Shown here: one piece after another, positions 35,170 through 44,200 of the stretch
How positions within the stretch are numbered: the first letter of the stretch is position 1
Layout: each line of letters opens with the position of its first letter
Source: Enterobacter sp. ENT03
GTDB lineage: Bacteria > Pseudomonadota > Gammaproteobacteria > Enterobacterales > Enterobacteriaceae
Length of the DNA stretch: 51,364 nt
Reading direction: 5' to 3'
NCBI RefSeq assembly: GCF_019218745.1
Contig: NZ_JAHUXA010000024.1
Location: forward strand, 1-51,364
Made by a program: the position numbers and the translations under genes
Notes under the pieces: generated by a model
The model's database searches: none
What the model was told of the DNA's origin: nothing
What the model saw: only the letters and a program-made list of their open reading frames with translations

Positions 35170-35664
35170 ATGCTGAATCAATGGCGTAACCCCACCGGGT
35201 GGTTATGTGCGGTAGCTTTGTCTTTATTACCCTTACTCTCCGGGTGTGGCAGCAGCAATGACATGCACCCCGACCTTGAATTGCAACGTCTCGACCTGGC
35301 TGTAAAGGCGTCTGATAAGGTGAATCCCGACAATCAGAAAAAGGCTGCGCCTGTAGAGGTACGCATTTATGAACTAAAAAATGATGCTGCATTCACGGCT
35401 GCTGATTACTGGTCTCTTCATGACAATGACAAAGCTGTCCTCGCCGACGATTTGGTACACCGCGACAGCTTTATTCTGCGTCCGGGGGAAGTAAAAAAAC
35501 TGCGTCGCCCGTTAAATGCGCAGACGACGGTACTGGGTGTTCTTGCCGGGTATCGGGACCTGGGGAAATCGGTCTGGCGTGCAACCTATAAAATTCCGGA
35601 TGCACAGGAAAAGACCTGGTACAGCCACGTCATGCCGGGAAAAAAATACAACTGGACGTCGTAA
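35170..35664 (+). CDS. tssJ: T6SS outer-membrane lipoprotein TssJ
   Basis: A 164-residue lipoprotein with signal peptide and lipobox LLSGC, giving a lipidated Cys26. TssJ anchors the TssLM membrane complex to the outer membrane by contacting the periplasmic end of TssM. The transthyretin-like fold is suggested by VEVRIYELKNDAAFTAADYW and LRPGEVKKLRRPL; these are family motifs. It lies 63 bases after hcp, beyond the terminator. Confidence 0.94.
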   Translation: MLNQWRNPTGWLCAVALSLLPLLSGCGSSNDMHPDLELQRLDLAVKASDKVNPDNQKKAAPVEVRIYELKNDAAFTAADYWSLHDNDKAVLADDLVHRDSFILRPGEVKKLRRPLNAQTTVLGVLAGYRDLGKSVWRATYKIPDAQEKTWYSHVMPGKKYNWTS

Positions 35665-35708
35665 TGGAACAGAGTGCCATTGTGATTACTGAACGGGATA
35701 AATAATTT

Positions 35709-37052
35709 ATGAGCTGGAATAACCGGGTGGTCTGGAGTGAAGGGCAGTTTCTGTTGCCACAGATGTTTCAGCAGCAGGAGCGCTATCTGGAACACGTTAT
35801 TCACTATCGCAGCCTGCCACTGTCGCCCTTTTTCTGGGGATTCAGTGAATACAGTATTGACGATGAGGCGCTGAACATCGGCAAGCTGGTGATAAAAGAG
35901 GCGTCCGGGATTTTTGCCGACGGCACGCCGTTTAACTCGCCGGGCCACACGCCGTTGCCGCCGCCACTCACCATTCTGCCGGAACATCTCAACCAGCAGA
36001 TTTGCCTTGCCGTACCGGTACGTACACCGAACAGTGAGGAAACCAGTTTTGACAACAACCCGGAATCGCTGGCGCGTTTCTCGGTTCATGAGCATGAAAT
36101 CCGCGATGCCAACTCGCTGGGACGTGGTGCGCAACTGGTGCAACTCAGCCACCTGCGTCTGCGCCTGTTACCGGAAAAAGCGGTCACTGATGCGTGGATC
36201 GGCCTGCCGCTGACCCGTATTACCGGGTTGTATCCCGATGGTCGAGTGGATATCGATCATGATCTGATCCCACCAGTTGTGGACTACCAGGCCAGCCCAC
36301 TGATGCGCACCTGGTTGTCATTAATTAACGATCTTATCCGGATGCGGGCAGACTCGCTGGCCGAACGGTTGACCGGCAGCGACAACCACGGCCACGAAGC
36401 GGCGGAGGTATCAGATTACCTGCTGCTGCAAATCCTCAACCGCTTCGAACCCCTGCTGATCCACCTGGCAAAAACACCGCTATCGCCAGAGGTGCTTTAC
36501 CGCTATTTGTCCGAACTGGCAGGGGAACTCTCCACCTACGTGCGGCCACAGACTCGCCGCCCGGCAGAATATAAAGAATATAAACACCTGACGCCCTATG
36601 CCGGGCTGAAATCAGTGGTGGATGAGGTGCAGTACCTGCTGAACGCGGTGCTTATTCGCGGTGCGCAGCGCATCACGCTGGAAGAAGGGACTTACGGCAT
36701 CTTGAATGCGGTAGTGGATCCTTCCGAACTGTCTGGTTTCAGCGCGCTGGTGCTGGCGGTGAAAGCGCAGATGCCTGGCGACATCCTGCGGCAACATTTT
36801 TCTGCCCAGACCAAAATTGGACCATCAGATCGCCTGCCGGAACTGATCCGTTCCCACCTGCCGGGGCTGGTCTTACAGGTGCTGCCGGTGCCACCGCGCC
36901 AGATCCCGTTCCAGTCTGGCTACATTTATTACGATATCCGCCGCGATGGCGTGCTTTGGGAGCATATTGCCCGCCACGGTGGAATGGCAATGCACACCGC
37001 CGGGGAATTTCCGGGGCTGGATATGGAGTTGTGGGGAGTACGCGATAAATGA
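35709..37052 (+). CDS. tssK: T6SS baseplate-membrane connector TssK
   Basis: A 447-residue TssK (ImpJ/VasE family), the receptor-binding-like trimer that docks the baseplate to the TssJLM complex. The N-terminus NNRVVWSEGQFLLPQMFQQQ and the SPFFWGFSEYSID block are signature sequences, as is KTPLSPEVLYRYLSELAGEL. Its stop overlaps the start of tssL by four bases. Confidence 0.96.
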   Translation: MSWNNRVVWSEGQFLLPQMFQQQERYLEHVIHYRSLPLSPFFWGFSEYSIDDEALNIGKLVIKEASGIFADGTPFNSPGHTPLPPPLTILPEHLNQQICLAVPVRTPNSEETSFDNNPESLARFSVHEHEIRDANSLGRGAQLVQLSHLRLRLLPEKAVTDAWIGLPLTRITGLYPDGRVDIDHDLIPPVVDYQASPLMRTWLSLINDLIRMRADSLAERLTGSDNHGHEAAEVSDYLLLQILNRFEPLLIHLAKTPLSPEVLYRYLSELAGELSTYVRPQTRRPAEYKEYKHLTPYAGLKSVVDEVQYLLNAVLIRGAQRITLEEGTYGILNAVVDPSELSGFSALVLAVKAQMPGDILRQHFSAQTKIGPSDRLPELIRSHLPGLVLQVLPVPPRQIPFQSGYIYYDIRRDGVLWEHIARHGGMAMHTAGEFPGLDMELWGVRDK

Positions 37053-38356
37053 CAGACAGCATCATTACACCGCCTGCGGCGAATACCCTCTCTTTCCAGT
37101 CCGCCACACCGTCACAACATAATGGGGGTGAATATGAAAATGCCCTGCCGGATAGCCGCCCGGCAGAAATGAAGGTCATCATTGAAGATGGCCCGGATAT
37201 CCGGCTACGGCTGGCGGAAATCAGTACGGCGGCGAATCCGCTGCTGGCTGCTGCCCGATCGTTGCTGTGTGCGTTGGCGCAGATGCCTGGTGAACTGGAG
37301 GCTGGATTTGTGGAGCACTACCGTACCCTGCTGGTACGCGAAGTGCATCTGTACCAGACGCTGTGCGACCAGGCGAACCTGCGGCGCGAGCACGTTCTGG
37401 CAGTGCGCTACTGCCTGTGTACAGCGCTGGACGAAGCCGCCAATAACACGGTATGGGGACGGCGCGGCGTCTGGGCCGGAAAAAGCCTGCTGGTCACTTT
37501 CCATGGCGAAAGTGAAGGTGGTATCAAGCTGTTTCAAATCATCGGGCGGCTGGCGGCGAATTTCCAGGAACACGGCGATGTGCTGGAGGTGATTTACCAT
37601 ATTCTGGGGCTGGGTTTTGAAGGCCGTTACAGCATGCGGCCTGACGGGCGTAAACAACTGGACGACATCCGCCAGCAACTACTGACGCAACTGTCGCAGC
37701 GTCGCGATCCAGTGACGCCGGTGCTCTCGCCGGGCTTTCAGGGGGCCATTGCTGGGCGGTTGCGCCGGATGCACCGGGTGCCCGTCTGGTTAAGCGCCAG
37801 CCTTGCAGTACTGGTGATGCTGACGATCTTTGGGCTTTACAGTCACCGGATGATGGTACAAACCGATACGGTGACAGAGCGCATTGACGCCATAGGCAAA
37901 AACCTGCCGCCTCCGCCGGTGCCGGTGCATAAATTGCGGCTAAAAATCCTGCTGGCGGACGAAATTGCCCGCAAATTGCTCACGGTGGAAGAAGATGACC
38001 ATCACAGTCGGGTCGTTTTCCGTGGGGACGCGATGTTTGTGCCAGGGAAAACGGTGGTGAATGAGACGCTCCGCCCTGTTATCGACAAGGCGGCGCGTGA
38101 AATCGCCCGCGTGGGCGGCGCGGTTACCGTGACCGGACACACTGATAGCCAGCCTATTCATTCTGCCGAATTCCCGTCCAACCAGGTGCTGTCGGAAAAA
38201 CGGGCAACGGAAGTCGCCGCGCTGCTGACATCCGGCGGCGTCCCTGCCGGGAGGATCCGCATCGTCGGCAAGGGGGATAGCGTGCCGGTGGCCGATAACC
38301 GCAGTAAAACCGGACGGGCGCAGAACCGCCGGGTGGAAATTCTGGTGGTGGAATAA
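37049..38356 (+). CDS. tssL: T6SS inner-membrane protein TssL with OmpA-like domain
   Basis: A 435-residue TssL. The cytoplasmic DotU/IcmH-like domain (about residues 50-225) contains CLCTALDEAANNTVWG and the LVTFHGESEGGIKLFQIIGR helix. One transmembrane helix lies at about 247-268 (VWLSASLAVLVMLTIFGLY). The periplasmic part ends in an OmpA/MotB peptidoglycan-binding domain (about 330-435) with VTVTGHTDSQPI, SEKRATEVAALL and GRAQNRRVEILVVE. It is thus an evolved TssL carrying its own wall anchor. It is coupled to tssK. After it the operon is interrupted by an effector-immunity island before tssM. Confidence 0.96.
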   Translation: MTDSIITPPAANTLSFQSATPSQHNGGEYENALPDSRPAEMKVIIEDGPDIRLRLAEISTAANPLLAAARSLLCALAQMPGELEAGFVEHYRTLLVREVHLYQTLCDQANLRREHVLAVRYCLCTALDEAANNTVWGRRGVWAGKSLLVTFHGESEGGIKLFQIIGRLAANFQEHGDVLEVIYHILGLGFEGRYSMRPDGRKQLDDIRQQLLTQLSQRRDPVTPVLSPGFQGAIAGRLRRMHRVPVWLSASLAVLVMLTIFGLYSHRMMVQTDTVTERIDAIGKNLPPPPVPVHKLRLKILLADEIARKLLTVEEDDHHSRVVFRGDAMFVPGKTVVNETLRPVIDKAAREIARVGGAVTVTGHTDSQPIHSAEFPSNQVLSEKRATEVAALLTSGGVPAGRIRIVGKGDSVPVADNRSKTGRAQNRRVEILVVE

Positions 38357-38359
38357 ATA

Positions 38360-38566
38360 ATGAAGATCCCGACCATAGAGCCTAATGGGATAGGCTCTAA
38401 GTTTGCTCATACGTGCGCTGCCCGTATGAGCGTGGTACTGATTAAATCAGGAGCAAAATTTAACGGGAGCAGCCGGGGCAACTGGTTCTGGTAGCAGAAC
38501 AGCGAAGGGCGGTATGTGGATGCGCTGTGGCTGGTGCTGAAGGACGAGGAGGAGAATTGGATATGA
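38360..38566 (+). pseudogene. Chimeric relic: tae4 5' part joined to tagF 3' end
   Basis: A 44-codon frame beginning MKIPTIEPNGIGSKFAH continues TCAARMSVVLIKSGAKFNG, matching the catalytic-Cys block of the intact Tae4 at 40544 (TCAARMSVALIKSGIKFKG). It then switches to WFW, stop, QNSEGRYVDALWL, which copies the tagF end (WFWQQNSEGRYVDALRL at 45787-45834). Around 38481-38531 the DNA is nearly identical to tagF. It therefore joins two unrelated gene fragments by recombination. It is non-functional. Confidence 0.8.
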
Positions 38567-39021
38567 GTAAACGGGTCGAAATCAAAGGTAACCTGAATTT
38601 TGATAAGCTCAAATTTGGCTTAGTTTATACAGAAGTTTTAGGTTGGCTTGATATGGGACATGCTGGTGGCGATGATATGGCATTATTGAAGCAGCAGTTT
38701 GAGGCAGGTGAAAATTCCGGTAATAAACGCTATTCAGTAATATATACACAGAATATGCGAGTAAGAAGTAAAACTCTGGGGTGGGAAGGCGGGACAGGAA
38801 AATTTACCCGATGGGATTATTATGGTGCGATTGGTGGGTTTAAAAATAATGGGTTTCGTCCAGTGCTATTTCCTGACCCAAAAGATCCATACGTGAAACA
38901 TGAACCCTATAAAGTGAATCTGCCGCATTTTATGACATGGATTCATCCGTGGAGCGATTTTACATCAGGTAAGGTCAGGGTAATGACAGATAATGGGACA
39001 TCGTTTACTTTATTTTTATAA
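38563..39021 (+). CDS. Unrecognised 152-aa protein, candidate T6SS effector
   Basis: I do not recognise this family. The product begins MSKRVEIKGNLNFDKLKFG. A notable early motif is VLGWLDMGHAGGDD (about residues 25-38), rich in Asp and His and possibly catalytic or metal-binding. A YSVIYTQNMRV strand, a Gly/Trp-rich middle (LGWEGGTGKFTRWDYYG) and HFMTWIHPWSDF follow. It has no signal peptide or membrane helix. The ATG at 38563 has GAGGAGGAG before it, derived from the upstream chimera. It is followed 12 bases later by a single-pass membrane protein gene. Its position between tssL and tssM and its pairing with an envelope protein make it a candidate effector; this is inference from context. 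Confidence 0.6.
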   Translation: MSKRVEIKGNLNFDKLKFGLVYTEVLGWLDMGHAGGDDMALLKQQFEAGENSGNKRYSVIYTQNMRVRSKTLGWEGGTGKFTRWDYYGAIGGFKNNGFRPVLFPDPKDPYVKHEPYKVNLPHFMTWIHPWSDFTSGKVRVMTDNGTSFTLFL

Positions 39022-39033
39022 AGTAATGTTAAT

Positions 39034-39480
39034 ATGCGACGTGTTAAGTTGAAAAGGATTACTTTGTTTTTAATTGCTGCCGTAATCTCCTTGATGTTTT
39101 TCGTGGTGTTAAATATTTATATTTCCTTGTCAGAAATGAATGATGGCGGGGTTTATAATAAAAGTGAATTTTTTAAATACCACATGCTTACTGATTCTGA
39201 AATTTTAAACGCCCCAAGAATTTCTGAGTATTATTATTTTGAATATCATCCGGGAGATGGCTATCCACTTTCTAATTCCATAACGTTCACTAATACCACT
39301 AATGCAGAGTCTCTGAGAAAATACTTTGCCGGGAAGGGGTATAAATTTCACAAACGTATTTATGATAAAAATGAGTTTGTGTGGGAGAGTCGCTGCACAT
39401 TAAATCAACCAGCATCACTTTACCTTTCAGTTAATTATGCAGAACAGATAGTTCAGCTTGAAAAGAAAAGCTGTGATTAG
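39034..39480 (+). CDS. Membrane-anchored 148-aa protein, candidate immunity protein
   Basis: Not recognised by family. Residues 9-31 (ITLFLIAAVISLMFFVVLNI) form an N-terminal signal anchor, leaving about 115 residues in the periplasm. That domain has two Cys (SRCTLNQ and KKSCD), which could pair. AT content is much higher than in tssL or tssM. It lies directly after the candidate effector gene, and the topology suits protection against a periplasm-acting toxin. The function is inferred from position only. Confidence 0.6.
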   Translation: MRRVKLKRITLFLIAAVISLMFFVVLNIYISLSEMNDGGVYNKSEFFKYHMLTDSEILNAPRISEYYYFEYHPGDGYPLSNSITFTNTTNAESLRKYFAGKGYKFHKRIYDKNEFVWESRCTLNQPASLYLSVNYAEQIVQLEKKSCD

Positions 39481-39481
39481 C

Positions 39482-39565
39482 ACATTGATGGTGTCTGGAG
39501 ACTTTGAGCACGGTATTCCTGTACATGACACGATAGCGAGCGTAGCCAACGCACATGCAACTTGA
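39482..39565 (+). mobile_element. Relic of an ISAs1 / H-repeat transposase
   Basis: A short frame reads LMVSGDFEHGIPVHDTIAS then VANAHAT and TGA. It matches the N-terminal region of H-repeat-associated (ISAs1 family) transposases, which I recall as QYGDFENGIPVHDTIARV. No other part of the element, ends or target duplications were seen. It sits exactly between the two E/I units of this island. Confidence 0.7.
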
Positions 39566-39598
39566 AGCATGACGGATATAGATGCAGGAATGACAACG

Positions 39599-39764
39599 TT
39601 GCCACAGGATAACGGGAATGGAACTACAGTCACAGGACTTATTGTTATTCTTTTGAGTGTTACCCAAGTTGCTCTTTTTTTAATGTTAAAAACCTGTGGG
39701 GGGAAACTTTTTTTGGCCTTAGCATTCTACTTTTGTTAATTATAGGATTGAGAGTGGAAATATA
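39599..39764 (+). repeat. Direct repeat copy A: duplicated tssM leader
   Basis: This stretch is a diverged copy of 41040-41206, the small gene that precedes tssM. It starts TTGCCACAG, shares GGGAATGGAACTAC and CTTATTGTTATTC, and ends just before an ATG. A frameshift truncates its product (LPQDNGNGTTVTGLIVILLS onward). The following codons at 39765 (MKGFMSLFYS) also resemble the tssM start (MQKFLSLLFS). Confidence 0.85.
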
Positions 39765-40547
39765 ATGAAAGGTTTTATGAGTCTTTTTTATTCGGCGCCG
39801 CTGATATCCGGTGGTAGGGGTTTTTATTTATGGCTATCAGGGCGATGTAATATAAAAAAGTATATTTATATTTTTTTGACAATTTTATGCTGCTTGTTCT
39901 CCGGTGGTTCTTTTGCTGAGTCCCGGAATATTGCAGGATTCATTTCCCCCGATAATGTCAACCTCAGCACACAGGATTTTTTGACGTTTTATGCCAATAA
40001 TAATACCCAGGAAAAAGAAAATACCCTGATGTATGTGCTTGGGGTAGCAGATGCTACGGAGGGAAAAACCTGGTGTGGATATAGTCGCGTTGACAGTACA
40101 ATAATAAACCAGACTATTTTATCCTGGCTTGAGCAACGGGCTACGGTAAAGCCGGATATAAGAGCTTCAACGCTGATTGAAGAAGCATTAGTTAAACATT
40201 TTCCCTGCACGGGAACTGAATCATCAGTAAAAATTTCTTCCCGGTTATCTCCAGTTTTATCCCTGAATCCCGGAGCACTTAATCTCTCGGGTAATGATTT
40301 TTTGCGGTTTTGGGTATCAGGTAATCAACAGGATAAACTCAGGGCAGGGGTATATCTTCTTGGTGTGGAGGATATAACAGAGAAAAAAATATGGTGTGGA
40401 TATGATTTATTTAAGACATTAACATTAAATGAATTTATCTATATTTTTTTTAAAAATAAAACACATAAAGAGCTTAATTTCCGCGCAGCTGATTTGATTG
40501 TGGGAAAATTAATGGAATATCCGTGTAATGCAGGAAAAAACAAATGA
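39765..40547 (+). CDS. Tandem-domain Tai4/Rap1a-type immunity protein
   Basis: A 260-codon frame containing two copies of the Tai4 (Rap1a/Tai) immunity domain behind one signal sequence. Copy 1 spans about residues 65-152 (LSTQDFLTFYANNN, YVLGVADATEGKTWCGY, LVKHFPC). Copy 2 spans about 172-255 (LSGNDFLRFWVSGN, YLLGVEDITEKKIWCGY, LMEYPC). Each keeps the paired Cys. The signal peptide KKYIYIFLTILCCLFSGGSFA begins at residue 31. The codon before it, where family proteins start, is ATA (39852) instead of ATG. The only upstream ATG belongs to the duplicated tssM start, so the natural start is either that ATG with a 29-residue extension or the ATA. The stop overlaps the tae4 start by four bases. 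Confidence 0.8.
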   Translation: MKGFMSLFYSAPLISGGRGFYLWLSGRCNIKKYIYIFLTILCCLFSGGSFAESRNIAGFISPDNVNLSTQDFLTFYANNNTQEKENTLMYVLGVADATEGKTWCGYSRVDSTIINQTILSWLEQRATVKPDIRASTLIEEALVKHFPCTGTESSVKISSRLSPVLSLNPGALNLSGNDFLRFWVSGNQQDKLRAGVYLLGVEDITEKKIWCGYDLFKTLTLNEFIYIFFKNKTHKELNFRAADLIVGKLMEYPCNAGKNK

Positions 40548-41038
40548 AACCTTCATTTTTAACGTTGAAAACAAATCATAATTCAGCGGATTACAATAGC
40601 CCTGATTTTGTTGAAGCGAAAGATTTTTATGCAAGCATTGGTTATGATAAAGGGAAACTCGGTGCTCAATTTGAGAATACCTGTGCAGCACGTATGAGTG
40701 TGGCATTAATTAAATCAGGCATTAAATTTAAGGGCCGCCTTCTCCCTATAAAGGAGGGGAAGTGGGAAGGGCGGAGTCTTGAAACGGGTGCTAAAAATCT
40801 TGCTGATGAACTTTCCCGGTCAACGGTTTTTGGTAAGCCGGTTATCTGGCATGATCCGGCTAAGTTTCAGGCGGAACTGGGTAACAAAAAAGGTGTGGTC
40901 TTCTTCTGGAAAATTGATGGATACAATGGTGGAAGCGGCAGTCATATTGATCTAATTGAGCCAGCCAGTGCCGGGGCAGTATGTCATTCGCACTGTTACT
41001 TTAATTGTAAACAGATCTGGTTCTGGGAGTTACACTAA
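40544..41038 (+). CDS. tae4: T6SS amidase effector Tae4
   Basis: A 164-residue peptidoglycan amidase of the Tae4 family (NlpC/P60-like, cleaving the D-Glu-mDAP bond of the peptide stem). The nucleophile is Cys47 in FENTCAARMS, and the His is His134 in GGSGSHIDLIEP with Asp136 close by. A C-terminal Cys pair (VCHSHCYFNC) matches the disulfide region of Tae4 proteins. There is no signal peptide. The gene starts within the stop codon of the tandem Tai4 gene, so toxin translation is coupled to prior translation of its antidote. A decayed paralogue is at 38360. Confidence 0.88.
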   Translation: MKPSFLTLKTNHNSADYNSPDFVEAKDFYASIGYDKGKLGAQFENTCAARMSVALIKSGIKFKGRLLPIKEGKWEGRSLETGAKNLADELSRSTVFGKPVIWHDPAKFQAELGNKKGVVFFWKIDGYNGGSGSHIDLIEPASAGAVCHSHCYFNCKQIWFWELH

Positions 41039-41039
41039 A

Positions 41040-41207
41040 TTGCCACAGAATAATGGGAATGGAACTACGGCCACAGGTCTTATTGTTATTCCTCTGAGCG
41101 TTACCCTGGTTGCTCTTTTTTTTATGTCAAAAACCCGTGGTAGAAAACTGTTTTCTAGTCTCAGCATTCTGCTGTTAATGATTATAGGGTGGCGAGTCGA
41201 AATATAA
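41040..41207 (+). CDS. Small membrane protein coupled to tssM (repeat copy B)
   Basis: A 55-codon frame from a TTG at 41040 (LPQNNGNGTTATGLIVIPLS) with two hydrophobic stretches (GLIVIPLSVTLVALFFM and LFSSLSILLLMIIGW) separated by a basic loop (SKTRGRKL). Its TAA overlaps the tssM ATG (TAATG), which indicates translational coupling. GGGAG lies about 11 bases before the TTG. A diverged duplicate is at 39599. I do not know the family. It could be a small T6SS accessory or only a leader that delivers ribosomes to tssM. Confidence 0.5.
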   Translation: MPQNNGNGTTATGLIVIPLSVTLVALFFMSKTRGRKLFSSLSILLLMIIGWRVEI

Positions 41208-44200
41208 TGCAAAAATTTCTCAGTCTTCTCTTTTCCCGACGTGCGCTGGCTATTGTGAGCGTTATCATTCTGGCGCTGTTGATCTGGTTTATCGGACCGC
41301 TGGTGTCGTTTGATTCTCTGCAACCATTAGTTTCTACCGGTAGCCGGGTGGTAACCATTATCCTGCTGGTGATGCTGCTGGTATTGTGGCTGGTCAACTG
41401 GTCGATGAGCATCATTGGCGTCAGCATCTTGTGTCTGGTCATCGGTTTTGTTTCGCCGCTGCTGGCGTTTGGCGAGGTGCATCCGTTTGCGCCGCTGTGG
41501 ATACGCTTAACGCTGATCGGTATTACCCTGCTGGCGTATGCGCTGTACGGCCTGTTCCGGCTGTGGCGGGCGCTGCGGGTGGATGAGCACCTGTTACGCC
41601 GTTTTCTGCATCCACGTGGAGAAGACGTCCCGGTATCCGGCGAAATCAAATCCGATCTGCGTACCGTCAGCCACATCGTCGCGCAGGCTGTCCGGCAACT
41701 GAAACAGCTACGGGTGGACATTCCCGGCTGGCGCAAAATCTTTGAAGGAAAACGCTTTCTGTATGAACTGCCGTGGTTCATGGTGGTCGGTAGCCCCGGT
41801 GACGGTAAAACTACGGCGCTGCTTAATACTGGCTTACAGTTCCCGCTGGCTGAACAGATGGAACAGACTTCGCGTATTCTGACCGTGCCAGGCGGCGGCA
41901 CGTTGCACTGTGACTGGTGGTTTACCAACGAAGCGGTGCTGATTGATACTGCCGGACGCTACGCCCGCCACGATGACGGCAGTGAACAGAGTACCGCACA
42001 ACGCAACGCCGGAGAATGGCTGGGTTTTCTCGGTCTGCTGCGTAAACACCGTCCCGGTGCGCCACTCAACGGCGTGATCCTGACGCTGAACGTGGCGGAT
42101 CTGACTGCGCAGTCCCCCACAGAGCGTCTGGCAGCCTGCGCCGCGTTGCGTGCGCGGCTGGCGGAATTGCGCGAGACGCTAGGGATCCGCTTCCCGGTGT
42201 ATCTGGTCATCACCAAAATGGATCTGTTGCCGGGCTTTACCGAGTATTTCCGGGCGCTGACCAGCCACCTGCGTGCTCAGGTATGGGGTTTTACGCTGCC
42301 GTACAGCCGCCGGCGGAAGGCGAGCGACAGCCTGGCGTTACACGCAACCTGTGAACAGGAGCTGGCAAGTCTGACGTTGCGACTGGATCAAGGGCTGGAT
42401 ATCCGACTGTTGGAGGAGTATGACCTGCACAGCCGCCAGCGGCTGTACCGTTTCCCGCGTGAATTCGCGGCGCTGGGCGCGCCGTTGCTGGAAGCTATTG
42501 AGCAGATCTTTCTTGACTCAAAATTTGACGCCACGCAGTTACACAACACGCTGCGCGGCGTGTTCTTCACCAGTGCCGCCCAGGCGCAGGCTGATGCGGT
42601 GGCCGATCAGTTAAGTATCTGGCAGCGCTTTGCCAGGGCGATAAAAAACGCCCGTGGCGGACAGACAGTTCCCCCTGCTCATATCCTGCCAGACGGCAAC
42701 CGCAGCTACTTCCTGCACGATCTGCTGACGAAAATGATTTTCCGTGAAGCGCACCTGGTGGAGCCGAATCTCCAGTGGGCCTGGCGTTACCGCCTGTTGC
42801 GTACTGGCGGACATTTTCTGGTGCTGGCGCTGGCTTTCTGGCTGTGGCAGGGGATGCAGGGCAGCCAGATGGCGAACGGCGAGTATCTGAAAGAAGTTAC
42901 CACCCGGACGGCCCAGTTGGGCAGTGACGTGAAATCCTATAGTGAAAAACCGGCTATGGAGCGGGTGGCTGGACTACTGAATCTCTCCAGAGAGCTGGCT
43001 GCCTGGCCGGGGCTGGACCCTGATGTACCGCCGCTGGCCTGGCGTTACGGGTTATACAGTGTGCCGCCGGTGACGGGCAGCGTGGCGTCACTGTATGACC
43101 GATTGCTGGATCAGTTACTGTTACCACCGCTGATAAAACGTATGGAGTATGTGCTGGCGGACGCCATTGCGCGTCAGGACAGCAAAACGGCGTATGATGT
43201 TCTGCGCGTGTATCTGCTGCTGAACCTGGATAAGGATCATGAGGAGAAATACAACGCGGTGGATATCCAGATGTGGGTACTGAACGATCTGGAAAATAAC
43301 GACAGTGTGGCGGCATTCGGTGGACGGGCAGCGGTGCTGGAGCATATCGAAGCCCTGTTTGACGGCAGCCGGGTGGTTCATTCGCCGTATGAGAAGAACG
43401 AACCGCTGATCCGCCAGGCGCGGGCGTTTCTGGACGGGCATACCAGTACGGAGCGTATCTATGCGCGGGCGCTGGCCTCAATGGACAGTGAAGTGCCGCA
43501 AGAGTTTACGCTGGTGCGCGCCGTGGGGGCGGATGCCGGAACCGTTTTTGTCCGCACGGACGGTGCGCCGCTGGATCGGGGCGTCCCGGGGATCTTCACC
43601 CGCGAGGGCTACCGCAATCTGTTCGACAAGCGGTTGCCGGAGTTTGTGGCAGCGGCGGTGGAAGATGATGCCTGGGTGATGGACCGGGAGAGTGCGCAAA
43701 AAAAAACGGCTGATGCGGTGATGAGTCAGTTACCGGGCCAGGAGTTGCCGGTCACCCGCGAAGTGCGACGCCTGTATCTGTCGGAGTACACCCGCCGCTG
43801 GCAGGACTTTCTGAACAGTATCCACAGCATCAACAGTGCCGGTGAAGAGGGGGGGCCTGGACTGGCGTATGACCTTCAGGTACTGCGCACGCTGGCGTCG
43901 CCGGATTCGCCGCTGATGCGACTGGGGCGTGCGGTGGTGGAACAGACCACGCTGGTGCCGCCGCTGGACGCACAGGCGAGACAGAAGCAACTGGCGCAGC
44001 GTGCCCAGAATCAGCTTTCCGGCAATGCGGCGAAAGCCGCGCAGACGGCCAGGTTGTTTGATGTTCATCCGGAAGAGAAACTGGAGAAAACGCTGGTGGA
44101 CGACCATTTTGCCGCATTGCGGGAAGTGGTTTCCGGGCGGACGGGCAGTGGACAGGGCAATGGTGCGCCACAGCTGAATTCGCTGCTGACGATGCTCAGT

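Noticed and set aside
35664-35705. 13-codon frame between tssJ and tssK
   Set aside because: It begins in the tssJ stop (TAATGG) and encodes MEQSAIVITERDK. It is too short and unsupported to call a gene, though it may help couple translation.
38377-38460. A functional second Tae4
   Set aside because: Only the region around the Cys remains. The catalytic His region is replaced by a tagF fragment with an in-frame stop.
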